Source: an uncultured Flavihumibacter sp. (GTDB lineage Bacteria > Bacteroidota > Bacteroidia > Chitinophagales > Chitinophagaceae). Taken from it: a DNA stretch of 59,448 nucleotides. Shown here piece after piece: positions 1 through 6,962 of the stretch. The position numbers and the translations under genes were made by a program. The first letter of the stretch is position 1. Each line of letters begins with the position of its first letter. The DNA lies in the NCBI GenBank assembly GCA_902168225.1, contig CABHOW010000077.1:1-59448 (forward strand), given 5' to 3'. The notes beneath the pieces were generated by a model. The model was not told the origin of the DNA. It worked only from the letters and a program-made list of their open reading frames with translations, and did not search any database.

Positions 1-1
1 C

Positions 2-259
2 TCTTACCCTCCAATCAGGTACTTAATACAACTCAAAATACCTGTTTACATTTGTTATGGCACAAAAGACTATGCAGCCCCTTTCAATGATTATTTTAGA
101 GCCGAAATAATAAGACAGCAAAAAGTAAATTTTACTTTCAAAGCATATTTTGGTCTTGAACACAACTTTTTCCCTGTAAAAGAAAATGGTGAAATAGACT
201 ATAGTAAGTTCAATTGGGATAGTGTTATGCTCGACTGGGCAAAGTGGTTAAAAAAATAG
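2..259 (+). CDS. alpha/beta hydrolase, C-terminal fragment
   Basis: This is the last 85 codons of a gene that begins before the window. The piece holds the end of an alpha/beta hydrolase fold: a strand followed by YGTKDYAAP, whose Asp fits the acid of the catalytic triad, and about 40 residues later LEHNFF, whose His fits the catalytic base. The nucleophile Ser is outside the window. Dienelactone-hydrolase-like or acyl-CoA-thioesterase-like members are equally possible, so the substrate cannot be given. Its TAG stop lies inside a hairpin that looks like the terminator of the facing gene on the other strand. Confidence 0.75.
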   Translation, partial: SYPPIRYLIQLKIPVYICYGTKDYAAPFNDYFRAEIIRQQKVNFTFKAYFGLEHNFFPVKENGEIDYSKFNWDSVMLDWAKWLKK

Positions 260-286
260 GCTTCAGGAATTAATCTCAAAGCCTAT
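250..286 (-). terminator. intrinsic terminator of the small exported protein
   Basis: ATAGGCTT (256-263) pairs with AAGCCTAT (279-286) around a 15-base loop. Read on the minus strand the stem is followed by a run of T from the A tract at 250-256. It would end transcripts of the minus-strand gene that stops at 321, and it overlaps the stop codon of the facing hydrolase. Confidence 0.6.
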
Positions 287-320
287 GAACAAATTATTTT
301 ATTACCGAATATGTAATTAG

Positions 321-686
321 CTATCGCTTCCATAGCGAAGAACGAAGATTAAGGCTCCCTTCCTCTTTTGTTCCATCCAAAACATAGCCACCTGCATTGA
401 TATTGATACCTATTATTTTCTTCGCATCATTACGTTTAAAAGTTGCTACGCCTTGAAATTGTGTAATTACAAATACATCTTCGGATTGCTTCTCTAAAGG
501 TGAACTTCCTACGGCAGAAGTCATTGTAAGTGCACCATTATCGAATGTAACGGTCACATCAGATACTACACTGCCTTCCGGAAATTTATATTTACCTACG
601 TATTGTTTCAACGTGGTATCTGTTTGCGCAGCTATAGTGAATGCAAATCCAATTAGTAAAAAACTAAGAAGTGCTATTTTTTTCAT
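321..686 (-). CDS. small exported protein, DUF3471-like
   Basis: A protein of 121 residues starting at MKKIALLSFL, which gives a clean signal peptide ending near AAQ; an in-frame ATG 39 bases upstream would add a charged leader in front of the signal and is less likely. The mature part (YVGKYKFPEG, then a stretch of short beta strands) resembles the DUF3471-type domain that follows beta-lactamase-like proteins or stands alone in Bacteroidota. No catalytic residues are evident. It is likely periplasmic. A hairpin terminator follows its stop. Function is unknown and the domain call is by resemblance only. Confidence 0.7.
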   Translation of the reverse strand: MKKIALLSFLLIGFAFTIAAQTDTTLKQYVGKYKFPEGSVVSDVTVTFDNGALTMTSAVGSSPLEKQSEDVFVITQFQGVATFKRNDAKKIIGININAGGYVLDGTKEEGSLNLRSSLWKR

Positions 687-751
687 GACTATTTTTTTCT
701 GAAAATACAAGTTTTTCTGAAGCAATCATATGAAATTTATGAGATTTCTCA

Positions 752-1945
752 CTACACACTTTCATAAACCACCGCCGCTCCTTGCCCCACCCCCACACAC
801 ATGGTTGCCAAGCCATACTTTGCCTTCCTTCTATTCATTTCATGTACTAAAGTAGTGGAGATACGCGCTCCGCTGCATCCTAGAGGATGCCCTAATGCAA
901 TAGCCCCACCATTTACATTCACAATCGTGGGATCCAAATTCAGATCACGCATACAAGCTATACTTTGTGAGGCAAAAGCTTCATTTAATTCTACCAATGA
1001 TAATTCCTGAGCGTTCAGCCCTGCTCGCTGCAGGGCTTTCTGTGAGGCCGGCACTGGGCCGATACCCATAATTCGTGGATCTACACCGGCTACACCCATA
1101 CTAACTATCCTTGCAATTGGTTGTAGGTTGAATAATTTTACCGCTTCTTCACCGGCTAATAATAAGGCCGCAGCACCATCATTTATCCCTGATGAATTCC
1201 CTGCTGTAACGGTTCCGTCTTTTGCAAATGCAGGTTTTAAAGCTGCCAGTTTTTCCAAACTGGTTTCTCTTGGGTGTTCGTCTTTATTAAACCATGTAAT
1301 CATTCGATCATTAATCATTTCTATTGGTGATATTTCATCCTCCCATTTTCCCGCCGCTAACGCGGCGGCATATTTCTCCTGTGATGCCAATGCAAAACGA
1401 TCCTGTTCTTCCCTGCCGATATGCCATTCCCTCGCTACATTCTCTGCAGTCTCACCCATACTATAAGGATGATACATTTCCGCTAATTTTTTATTGGTAA
1501 ATCGCCACCCGATCGTAGTGTCGAAGGTTTCCACCTTTCTACTCCATGCCCCATCGGCCTTTGCAGTTACAAAAGGAGCTCTCGTCATACTCTCTACCCC
1601 TCCCGCTATATACAGCATCCCTTCATTACACATGATCGATCTGGCAGCATCCATAATCGCTTGTAAGCCACTGGCACATAAGCGATTCACCGTATTGCCA
1701 CCAACACTTATGGGTAAACCCGCCAATAAAGCACTCATCCGGGCAACATCTCTGTTATCTTCTCCTGCCTGATTAGCAGCTCCTGCAATTACATCTTCAA
1801 TAGCATCGGGATCTATCGACTCATTCCGTTTTAATAAGGTTTGAATAACATGGGCTAATAAATCATCCGGACGAATACTACTCAATCTTCCACCGTACCT
1901 GCCTATTGGCGTGCGTACAGCATCTATTACATAACAAGCGTTCAT
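752..1945 (-). CDS. acetyl-CoA acyltransferase, 3-oxoadipyl-CoA thiolase type
   Basis: A 397-residue thiolase that cleaves 3-oxoacyl-CoA with CoA. The nucleophile is C90 in VNRLCASG, the active-site His is H353 in LGHPLGCSG and the second Cys is C383 in MCVGVGQG. The stretch DTTIGWRFTN followed by SMGETAENVA is typical of the PcaF/PaaJ branch (3-oxoadipyl-CoA thiolase) rather than of general FadA. No other aromatic-catabolism or beta-oxidation gene lies nearby, so the pathway cannot be decided from context and no symbol is given. The ATG is preceded by TATCTTTG with a four-base gap, which predicts a leaderless transcript divergent from rlmN. Confidence 0.9.
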   Translation of the reverse strand: MNACYVIDAVRTPIGRYGGRLSSIRPDDLLAHVIQTLLKRNESIDPDAIEDVIAGAANQAGEDNRDVARMSALLAGLPISVGGNTVNRLCASGLQAIMDAARSIMCNEGMLYIAGGVESMTRAPFVTAKADGAWSRKVETFDTTIGWRFTNKKLAEMYHPYSMGETAENVAREWHIGREEQDRFALASQEKYAAALAAGKWEDEISPIEMINDRMITWFNKDEHPRETSLEKLAALKPAFAKDGTVTAGNSSGINDGAAALLLAGEEAVKLFNLQPIARIVSMGVAGVDPRIMGIGPVPASQKALQRAGLNAQELSLVELNEAFASQSIACMRDLNLDPTIVNVNGGAIALGHPLGCSGARISTTLVHEMNRRKAKYGLATMCVGVGQGAAVVYESV

Positions 1946-1949
1946 AGGG

Positions 1950-1957
1950 CAAAGATA
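1950..1957 (-). promoter_or_regulatory. -7 box TATCTTTG, four bases before the thiolase ATG
   Basis: Reads TATCTTTG then CCCT then ATG on the minus strand. It is a perfect match to the Bacteroidota -7 consensus TAnnTTTG. Initiation would fall at or within a few bases of the start codon. No clear -33 TTG is seen. Confidence 0.65.
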
Positions 1958-1970
1958 CAGTTTAGACCGA

Positions 1971-1997
1971 GAGTCGGTAAGTCCGGGAGTCCGTAAG
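1971..1997. repeat. word repeat, GAGTC(G/C)GTAAG twice
   Basis: GAGTCGGTAAG (1971-1981) recurs as GAGTCCGTAAG (1987-1997), a period of 16 bases. It fills the divergent space just upstream of the thiolase -7 box. Confidence 0.6.
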
Positions 1998-2040
1998 CCA
2001 GCATTAATTATCTAAATATATATGCTATAAACCTACACCA

Positions 2041-2076
2041 CCTATTCCCTATAACCTTTAACCTCCTACCTATTCC
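2041..2076 (+). repeat. G-free word-repeat tract (CCTATTCCCTATAACC family)
   Basis: The 36 bases hold no G and consist of variants of TATTCCC, TAACC and TACC words. The tract abuts the rlmN -7 box. Relatives occur at 3138, 31622, 36783 and 39206. Confidence 0.6.
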
Positions 2077-2077
2077 G

Positions 2078-2085
2078 TATCTTTG
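2078..2085 (+). promoter_or_regulatory. -7 box TATCTTTG, four bases before the rlmN ATG
   Basis: TATCTTTG, then CACC, then ATG at 2090. The octamer and spacing are the same as at the divergent thiolase and at ubiE/menG. Confidence 0.65.
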
Positions 2086-2089
2086 CACC

Positions 2090-3133
2090 ATGAACAGTTC
2101 TTTACCAAATATCAGGCACTTGAGCACCGAAGACCTTACGGCCTATTTCGAACAAATAGGAGAAAAGAAGTTTCGCTTGCAACAAGTGCAAGAATGGCTT
2201 TGGCAAAAACATGCCCATAGCTTCGAGGCTATGAGTAATTTAAGTAAAGAATTGAGAACTAAACTGAGTACCGATTTCAGCTTGCCCGCCCTAAAAGTGG
2301 ATGCTACCCAGTTTAGTAGCGATGGCACTATTAAAACGAGGTTTAAAACCTACGATAATCATTTGATCGAAGGTGTGCTTATTCCTACCGAAGATCGCAA
2401 AACTGCTTGTGTGTCTTCTCAAATTGGCTGTAGCCTCAGCTGTAAATTCTGCGCCACCGGTTATATGGATCGAAAAAGAAATTTAACATTCGACGAAATC
2501 GTAGATCAAGTAGTACTTATCAACAAACAAAGTGAAGAAACTTATCAAAAAAAACTAAGCAATATCGTTTTCATGGGTATGGGCGAGCCATTACTCAATT
2601 ATAATAATGTGCTGAAAGCCATAGAGCGCATTTCAGCAGAAGATGGTTTGTTTATGAGCGCACGTCGTATCACCGTTTCTACTGCCGGTGTTGCCAAACA
2701 AATAAAAAAATTAGGAGATGATGGTGTACGATTTAAATTAGCACTTTCCTTACATGCTGCTAATGATGCCAAGCGAAATGAAATAATGCCCATCAATGAA
2801 ACGAACAGTATTAAAGTATTGATCGACGCCTTAAATTATTTCTATAAAAAAACAGGTAACGAAATAACGCTTGAATATATCCTCTTCAAAAATTTAAATG
2901 ATTCTCCAAAAGATGCCGAAGAACTTACTAAAATTTATCGGCAAGTACCTGCGGATCTGATTAATATCATTGAGTACAATAGCATCGACGCCTTTAAGTT
3001 TACAAAACCGGAAGAGGAAGATGTGCAACAGTTCATGAATATTTTAGCCAATAATAAAGTGAATGCTCGCTTGCGCAGAAGCAGGGGTAAAGATATTGAT
3101 GCTGCGTGCGGACAATTAGCGAATAAGGGATAG
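2090..3133 (+). CDS. rlmN: dual-specificity rRNA/tRNA adenine-C2 methyltransferase RlmN
   Basis: A 347-residue radical SAM enzyme that methylates C2 of A2503 in 23S rRNA and, in many bacteria, A37 of some tRNAs. The iron-sulfur motif is C114, C118, C121 in GCSLSCKFC. C107 in TACVSSQ and C340 in DIDAACGQL match the two extra Cys residues of the family, the latter being the methyl-carrying one. GMGEPLLN is the SAM-binding GGE-like motif. Length and order are normal. It heads a run of three RNA-modification genes with two pseudouridine synthases downstream. The start is fixed by a -7 box only four bases upstream. Confidence 0.97.
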   Translation: MNSSLPNIRHLSTEDLTAYFEQIGEKKFRLQQVQEWLWQKHAHSFEAMSNLSKELRTKLSTDFSLPALKVDATQFSSDGTIKTRFKTYDNHLIEGVLIPTEDRKTACVSSQIGCSLSCKFCATGYMDRKRNLTFDEIVDQVVLINKQSEETYQKKLSNIVFMGMGEPLLNYNNVLKAIERISAEDGLFMSARRITVSTAGVAKQIKKLGDDGVRFKLALSLHAANDAKRNEIMPINETNSIKVLIDALNYFYKKTGNEITLEYILFKNLNDSPKDAEELTKIYRQVPADLINIIEYNSIDAFKFTKPEEEDVQQFMNILANNKVNARLRRSRGKDIDAACGQLANKG

Positions 3134-3137
3134 AGGC

Positions 3138-3172
3138 GATAGGAAATAGGTTATAGGGAATAAGTAATAGTT
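3138..3172. repeat. word-repeat tract, reverse orientation of the TATTCCC family
   Basis: Contains GGTTATAGGGAATA (3149-3162), the reverse complement of the core in the rlmN upstream tract. Here the tract lies downstream of rlmN, and its G-rich strand is in sense with the flanking genes, unlike most other copies. Confidence 0.5.
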
Positions 3173-3207
3173 TTTTAACCCCGAAGGGGTGACATATTTT
3201 TAGGGAA

Positions 3208-4197
3208 ATGAAAAAGAATCGTACAGATAATTTTAGCAAGTTTGCCAATCAAAAAAAAGGAGCGGCAATTAAAGAAGCATATAGGCAAGAGAAACGCAAA
3301 ATAAAAGCGGAAGCTCGGGAGAAAGGGGAAGCGCTTCGACAGGCGAAGAAAGAGATTCCTCGCTCCGCTCGGAAAGACGATAGACCGGAGACCACCCTTC
3401 GACAAGCTCAGGGTGACAGCCCCAAACCCGCAACTCGTAACCCGAATCCCGAAACTGGCTCCATGCCCCTTAATAAATTTATCGCACACTGTGGTGTTTG
3501 TGGCAGAAGAGAAGCAGCAGAGTTAGTGAAAGAAGGAAAAGTAACAGTAAATGGTGATAAAGTTTTTGAACCGGGTTATAAAGTTAGTGATACCGATAAA
3601 GTAATTGTGAAGGGCAAAAGAGTTTTTCTGCAAAAGAATAGCGTTTATATTTTACTAAACAAGCCTAAAGATTTTATTACAACTTCCAGCGATCCGCAAG
3701 GAAGAAAAACAGTACTAGATTTAATTAAAAGTGCAACTACAGAAAGGGTATATCCTGTGGGCAGGCTAGATAGAAATACAACCGGTGTACTCTTGCTCAC
3801 AAACGACGGGGAACTGGCGCAAAAGCTTACCCATCCTTCGTTTGAAGTAAAAAAAATTTATGAAGTAACCCTCGATAAACCGGTTGCTAAAACCGACCTC
3901 GATCAAATAGCTGCAGGTATTACTTTGGAAGATGGTTTTGTGGCAGCCGATTCGGTTGGCTATGCTAATACGAAGGATAAACATATTGTTGGTATTGAAA
4001 TTCATAGCGGCAAAAACAGGATCGTTCGCCGCATTTTCGAACACCTGGGTTATGATGTAAAAGCACTTGATAGAGTGATGTTTGCAAACCTTACAAAAAA
4101 AAATGTAGAACGCAGTAAATGGAGATATCTCAACGAAAAAGAAGTACGTTTATTAAAATTCATGAATAATTCTTTTGTACGCAAACAAAAAGGATAG
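3208..4197 (+). CDS. RluB-like pseudouridine synthase with repeat-derived linker
   Basis: A 329-residue enzyme that isomerises uridine in rRNA, of the RsuA/RluB/RluE/RluF group. Residues 1-41 are very basic (Lys/Arg-rich). Residues 42-85 are an odd linker encoded by repeats: IPRSARKDD, LRQAQGDS and PATRNPNPETG. An S4 RNA-binding domain starts at M86 (NKFIAHCGVCGRREAAELV). The catalytic Asp is D188 in VGRLDRNTTG. The usual family length is about 240-290, so the excess is N-terminal. M86 could be an internal start, but the basic N-terminus is common in this family in Bacteroidota. The next gene begins four bases after the stop. Confidence 0.9.
   Translation: MKKNRTDNFSKFANQKKGAAIKEAYRQEKRKIKAEAREKGEALRQAKKEIPRSARKDDRPETTLRQAQGDSPKPATRNPNPETGSMPLNKFIAHCGVCGRREAAELVKEGKVTVNGDKVFEPGYKVSDTDKVIVKGKRVFLQKNSVYILLNKPKDFITTSSDPQGRKTVLDLIKSATTERVYPVGRLDRNTTGVLLLTNDGELAQKLTHPSFEVKKIYEVTLDKPVAKTDLDQIAAGITLEDGFVAADSVGYANTKDKHIVGIEIHSGKNRIVRRIFEHLGYDVKALDRVMFANLTKKNVERSKWRYLNEKEVRLLKFMNNSFVRKQKG
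3334..3456. repeat. cluster of REP-like and word repeats inside a coding region
   Basis: Four pieces lie end to end: CTTCG/CGAAG inverted repeat (3334-3348); ATTCCTCGCTCCGCTCGGAA (from 3355), whose TTCC and GGAA ends pair; a hairpin CACCCT/AGGGTG around TCGACAAGCTC (about 3394-3416), whose translation LRQAQGD is a familiar signature of such elements; and an ACCCGCAACTCGTAACCCG word repeat (3427-3456). All are read through in frame. Confidence 0.7.
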
Positions 4198-4201
4198 GCG
4201 C

Positions 4202-4912
4202 ATGAAGTTAGAGGTACTGTTAGAGAAAGAAGAATTTGTTGCCGTTAATAAACCCGCCGGTTTATTAAGTATACCTGATAGATTAGGTATCGAACGTTCT
4301 TTAAAAGATATACTCAAAGAAAAATATGGGAATATTTTCACGGTTCATCGCCTGGATAAAGAAACCAGTGGCGTAATCATTTTTGCTAAAACAGAAGAAT
4401 CACATGCTGCACTTTCTGAATTATTTAGCAGCAGAGATATGAAAAAATGGTATCTCGGTTTGGTGAGCGGACAAATGCTCAACACTACCGGAAGTATTGA
4501 TGCGCCTATTATGGAGCATCCCGGCAAAAACACAAAAATGATGACCCATGCCAAAGGCAAGGCATCATTTACAGATTATGAAGTGCTCGAAACCTTTCGC
4601 TTATTCACTTGGGTAAAATTTCAGATACATACCGGAAGAACCCATCAAGTTAGAGTTCATGCCCAGCATATCGGTCACCCGATCGTATGCGATGATATTT
4701 ATGGCGATGCTAAACCTGTTTTATTATCTGCTATCAAACGAAATTTTAAACTATCCAAAATAGCAGAAGAAGAACGACCTATCCTTTCGCGATTAGCACT
4801 TCATTCTTACCAATTAGTTTTTACATTAAATGGTAATAGCTATACTATTGAAGCGCCCATACCAAAAGATATCAGCGCTTTATTACAGCAGTTACGAAAA
4901 TGGAAGGGTTAA
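4202..4912 (+). CDS. RluA-family pseudouridine synthase
   Basis: A 236-residue pseudouridine synthase of the RluA family, which modifies 23S rRNA or tRNA. The catalytic Asp is D52 in HRLDKETSG, and FQIHTGRTHQVRVHAQHIGHP is the conserved second motif. There is no S4 domain, so the specificity (RluA, RluC, RluD or TruC-like) is open. An in-frame ATG at 4175 would overlap the previous gene; ATG at 4202 begins the conserved MKLEVLLEKEEFVAVNKPAG and is preferred. It is probably translated with the RluB-like gene. Its stop shares four bases (TTAA) with the stop of the facing amidohydrolase. Confidence 0.92.
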   Translation: MKLEVLLEKEEFVAVNKPAGLLSIPDRLGIERSLKDILKEKYGNIFTVHRLDKETSGVIIFAKTEESHAALSELFSSRDMKKWYLGLVSGQMLNTTGSIDAPIMEHPGKNTKMMTHAKGKASFTDYEVLETFRLFTWVKFQIHTGRTHQVRVHAQHIGHPIVCDDIYGDAKPVLLSAIKRNFKLSKIAEEERPILSRLALHSYQLVFTLNGNSYTIEAPIPKDISALLQQLRKWKG

Positions 4913-6183
4913 TTATTTTTATACACGGTTCCGTTTTTCATCACAAATTTAATACGACTCATACTCGTTACGTCTTTAGTTGGGTCTCCATCAACTGCAA
5001 TAATATCTGCCAGTTTATCTTTTTCAATCACTCCAATTCTATCATCGCCCAATAAATCTGCAGCGTTTAAAGTAGCACATTGTATGGCTTCTAATATGGG
5101 CATCCCGGCTTCGGTCATATATATAAATTCCATCCAATTTTTACCGTGACTATATACACCTGCATCTGTACCAAATGCAATTTTAACCCCACGTTTATAG
5201 GCTTTTGCAAAAGTAGCTTGAATAAAATTTCCAACTACCAATGCTTTTGCCCTTACGATTTCAGGATAATAACCCGGTTTTTTTGCGGAATCGGCAGAAG
5301 ATTTTCCTGCAATAATGGTAGGTACTAAATAAGTACCTCTTTGTTTCATCAAATCCATTACTTCTTCTGTCATGTAGGTACCATGCTCTATAGAACTTAC
5401 ACCTCCTAATACAGCTCGTTTCATACCCTCGGCACCATGTGCATGTGCAGCAACTTTAAATCCATAATCCTTGGCTGTTGAAACAATGGCTTTTATTTCT
5501 TCTTCCGTAAACTGGGCACCACTTCCATCCTTTGCCATACTCAATACACCAGCGGTAGCTGTAATTTTTATGAGATCTGATCCATCTTTATAACGCTGAC
5601 GAACAGCTTTAGCCGCATCTTCAGGTCCGTTTACAACACCTTCTTTAGGACCGGGATCTCCCATTATTTCTTTTCTGTAATTATTGGTAGGATCAGCGTG
5701 GCCTCCGGTAGATGCAATTGCTTTTCCGGCAGTATATATACGCGGCCCCTTCGTTAGATTATTATTAATGGCATTTCTTAATGAAATATTTACCCCTCTT
5801 CCACCCAAATCGCGAACCGCTGTAAAGCCACTCATCAAAGTTCTTTCAGCATATACAGCAGCCTGAAAAGCAATATCAGCATCATTCAACGTAAAACCAT
5901 TCAGGTACCTGTTAGGCCCTGTTTCTTCCTCTAAATGTACATGCATATCTATGAGCCCGGGCATTACCGTTTGCTTTTTCAGGTCAATGATTTTATCATT
6001 GGCGGTACCGGCAACATATCCTTTTTGAATATCTATTATTTTGTTTCCTTCTATTACAATGGTCACTTCATTGAGTAGGGATAATTTTTTTACATCCACG
6101 AGGGTACCGCAATGTAAATATGTTTTTTGGGCAGCTACATGAATAGCCATCAGGCTAAAAGCCAGATAAAGCAGTTTACGCAT
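4909..6183 (-). CDS. exported metal-dependent amidohydrolase
   Basis: A 424-residue amidohydrolase-superfamily enzyme with a signal peptide (MRKLLYLAFSLMAIHVAA). Metal-site motifs are present in order: MHVHLEE, a Lys-containing strand LIKITATAGV, AAHAHGAEG, SIEHGTYM and FGTDAGVY. This pattern fits the imidazolonepropionase-related or Xaa-Pro dipeptidase-like exported members; the natural substrate (dipeptide, lactam or other cyclic amide) cannot be told by eye. It is likely periplasmic or surface-exposed. It stands alone on the minus strand downstream of the peroxiredoxin, with a hairpin terminator between them. Confidence 0.88.
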   Translation of the reverse strand: MRKLLYLAFSLMAIHVAAQKTYLHCGTLVDVKKLSLLNEVTIVIEGNKIIDIQKGYVAGTANDKIIDLKKQTVMPGLIDMHVHLEEETGPNRYLNGFTLNDADIAFQAAVYAERTLMSGFTAVRDLGGRGVNISLRNAINNNLTKGPRIYTAGKAIASTGGHADPTNNYRKEIMGDPGPKEGVVNGPEDAAKAVRQRYKDGSDLIKITATAGVLSMAKDGSGAQFTEEEIKAIVSTAKDYGFKVAAHAHGAEGMKRAVLGGVSSIEHGTYMTEEVMDLMKQRGTYLVPTIIAGKSSADSAKKPGYYPEIVRAKALVVGNFIQATFAKAYKRGVKIAFGTDAGVYSHGKNWMEFIYMTEAGMPILEAIQCATLNAADLLGDDRIGVIEKDKLADIIAVDGDPTKDVTSMSRIKFVMKNGTVYKNN

Positions 6184-6209
6184 GGTTTATTGTTTGCAGG
6201 GGAAGATAC

Positions 6210-6235
6210 AAAAAAGCCCCGGTAGAAACCAGGGC
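6210..6235 (-). terminator. intrinsic terminator after the peroxiredoxin gene
   Basis: On the minus strand GCCCTGGT pairs with ACCGGGGC (one U-G wobble in RNA) over a four-base loop, followed by six T. It separates the peroxiredoxin from the amidohydrolase start. Confidence 0.8.
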
Positions 6236-6259
6236 AATACAAGTACAACTATTCAAAAA

Positions 6260-6895
6260 CTATTTATTGGGTTGAGGTGTAAACCGCAAATAAGGCTTTA
6301 CAATATTTAAACCTTTTGGAAATTTTTGCAATGCATCCTCTGTACTTACGGCAGGAACTACAATTACGTCTTCACCTTCTTTCCAATCGGCAGGTGTAGC
6401 TACACTGTATTGTGCAGTAAGTTGAAGGGAATCGATTACTCGTAATACCTCATGAAAATTTCTTCCGGTAGAAGCAGGATACGTAATGGTAAGTTTTACT
6501 TTTTTATCCGGACCAATAATAAATAAGGATCTAACCGTAAAGGTTTCAGAAGCATTGGGATGAATCATACCATATGCATTAGCGATAGATTTATCGTGAT
6601 CGGCGATGATAGGAAAATCTACAGAGGCACCTTGGGTTTCATTGATATCTTTGATCCAACCTTCATGGCGTTCTATACTATCAACGCTTAATGCGAGCAC
6701 TTTTACGTTACGTTTGGCGAACTCTTCTTTAAGTAAAGCCGTTCTTCCTAACTCGGTAGTACATACCGGGGTATAGTCTGCCGGGTGCGAAAAAAGTACT
6801 CCCCATCCATCTCCCAAGTATTCATAAAAGTCGATGGTTCCAATACTTGTGGTTGCCGTAAAATTGGGTGCGATATCCCCTAAACGTATGCTCAT
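6260..6895 (-). CDS. 1-Cys peroxiredoxin (Prx6 type)
   Basis: A 211-residue thiol peroxidase that reduces H2O2 and organic peroxides. The active-site motif is DYTPVCTTELG with peroxidatic C45 and T42, and R122 in FTVRSLF completes the site. The long C-terminal part (DWKEGEDVIVVP, then LNIVKPYLRFT) is characteristic of the Prx6/1-Cys group rather than AhpC. There is no signal peptide, so it is cytoplasmic. It lies behind dinB on the same strand but has its own -7 box (TATATTTG) under a 27-bp palindrome, so separate regulation is likely. A strong hairpin terminator follows. Confidence 0.93.
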   Translation of the reverse strand: MSIRLGDIAPNFTATTSIGTIDFYEYLGDGWGVLFSHPADYTPVCTTELGRTALLKEEFAKRNVKVLALSVDSIERHEGWIKDINETQGASVDFPIIADHDKSIANAYGMIHPNASETFTVRSLFIIGPDKKVKLTITYPASTGRNFHEVLRVIDSLQLTAQYSVATPADWKEGEDVIVVPAVSTEDALQKFPKGLNIVKPYLRFTPQPNK

Positions 6896-6912
6896 AAAGT
6901 TCTTTTGAGATA

Positions 6913-6920
6913 CAAATATA
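6913..6920 (-). promoter_or_regulatory. -7 box TATATTTG of the peroxiredoxin gene
   Basis: A perfect TAnnTTTG on the minus strand, 17 bases before the ATG. It gives a short leader and lies directly beside a large palindrome. Confidence 0.6.
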
Positions 6921-6922
6921 TG

Positions 6923-6949
6923 ATTATCCTATTAATTTAGTAGGATAAT
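6923..6949. promoter_or_regulatory. 27-bp near-perfect palindrome, candidate operator
   Basis: Left arm ATTATCCTATTAA and right arm TTAGTAGGATAAT flank one central T; twelve of thirteen pairs match. It covers about positions -10 to -36 of the peroxiredoxin promoter, where a repressor or activator dimer would act. It is not followed by a T run and so is not a convincing terminator for dinB. Confidence 0.65.
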
Positions 6950-6962
6950 AAATTAAAAAAAT

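Noticed and set aside
3175..3489. Minus-strand ORF with VTLSLSKG
   Set aside because: It is the reverse reading of the REP-like repeats inside the pseudouridine synthase; the plus frame has the S4 and catalytic motifs.
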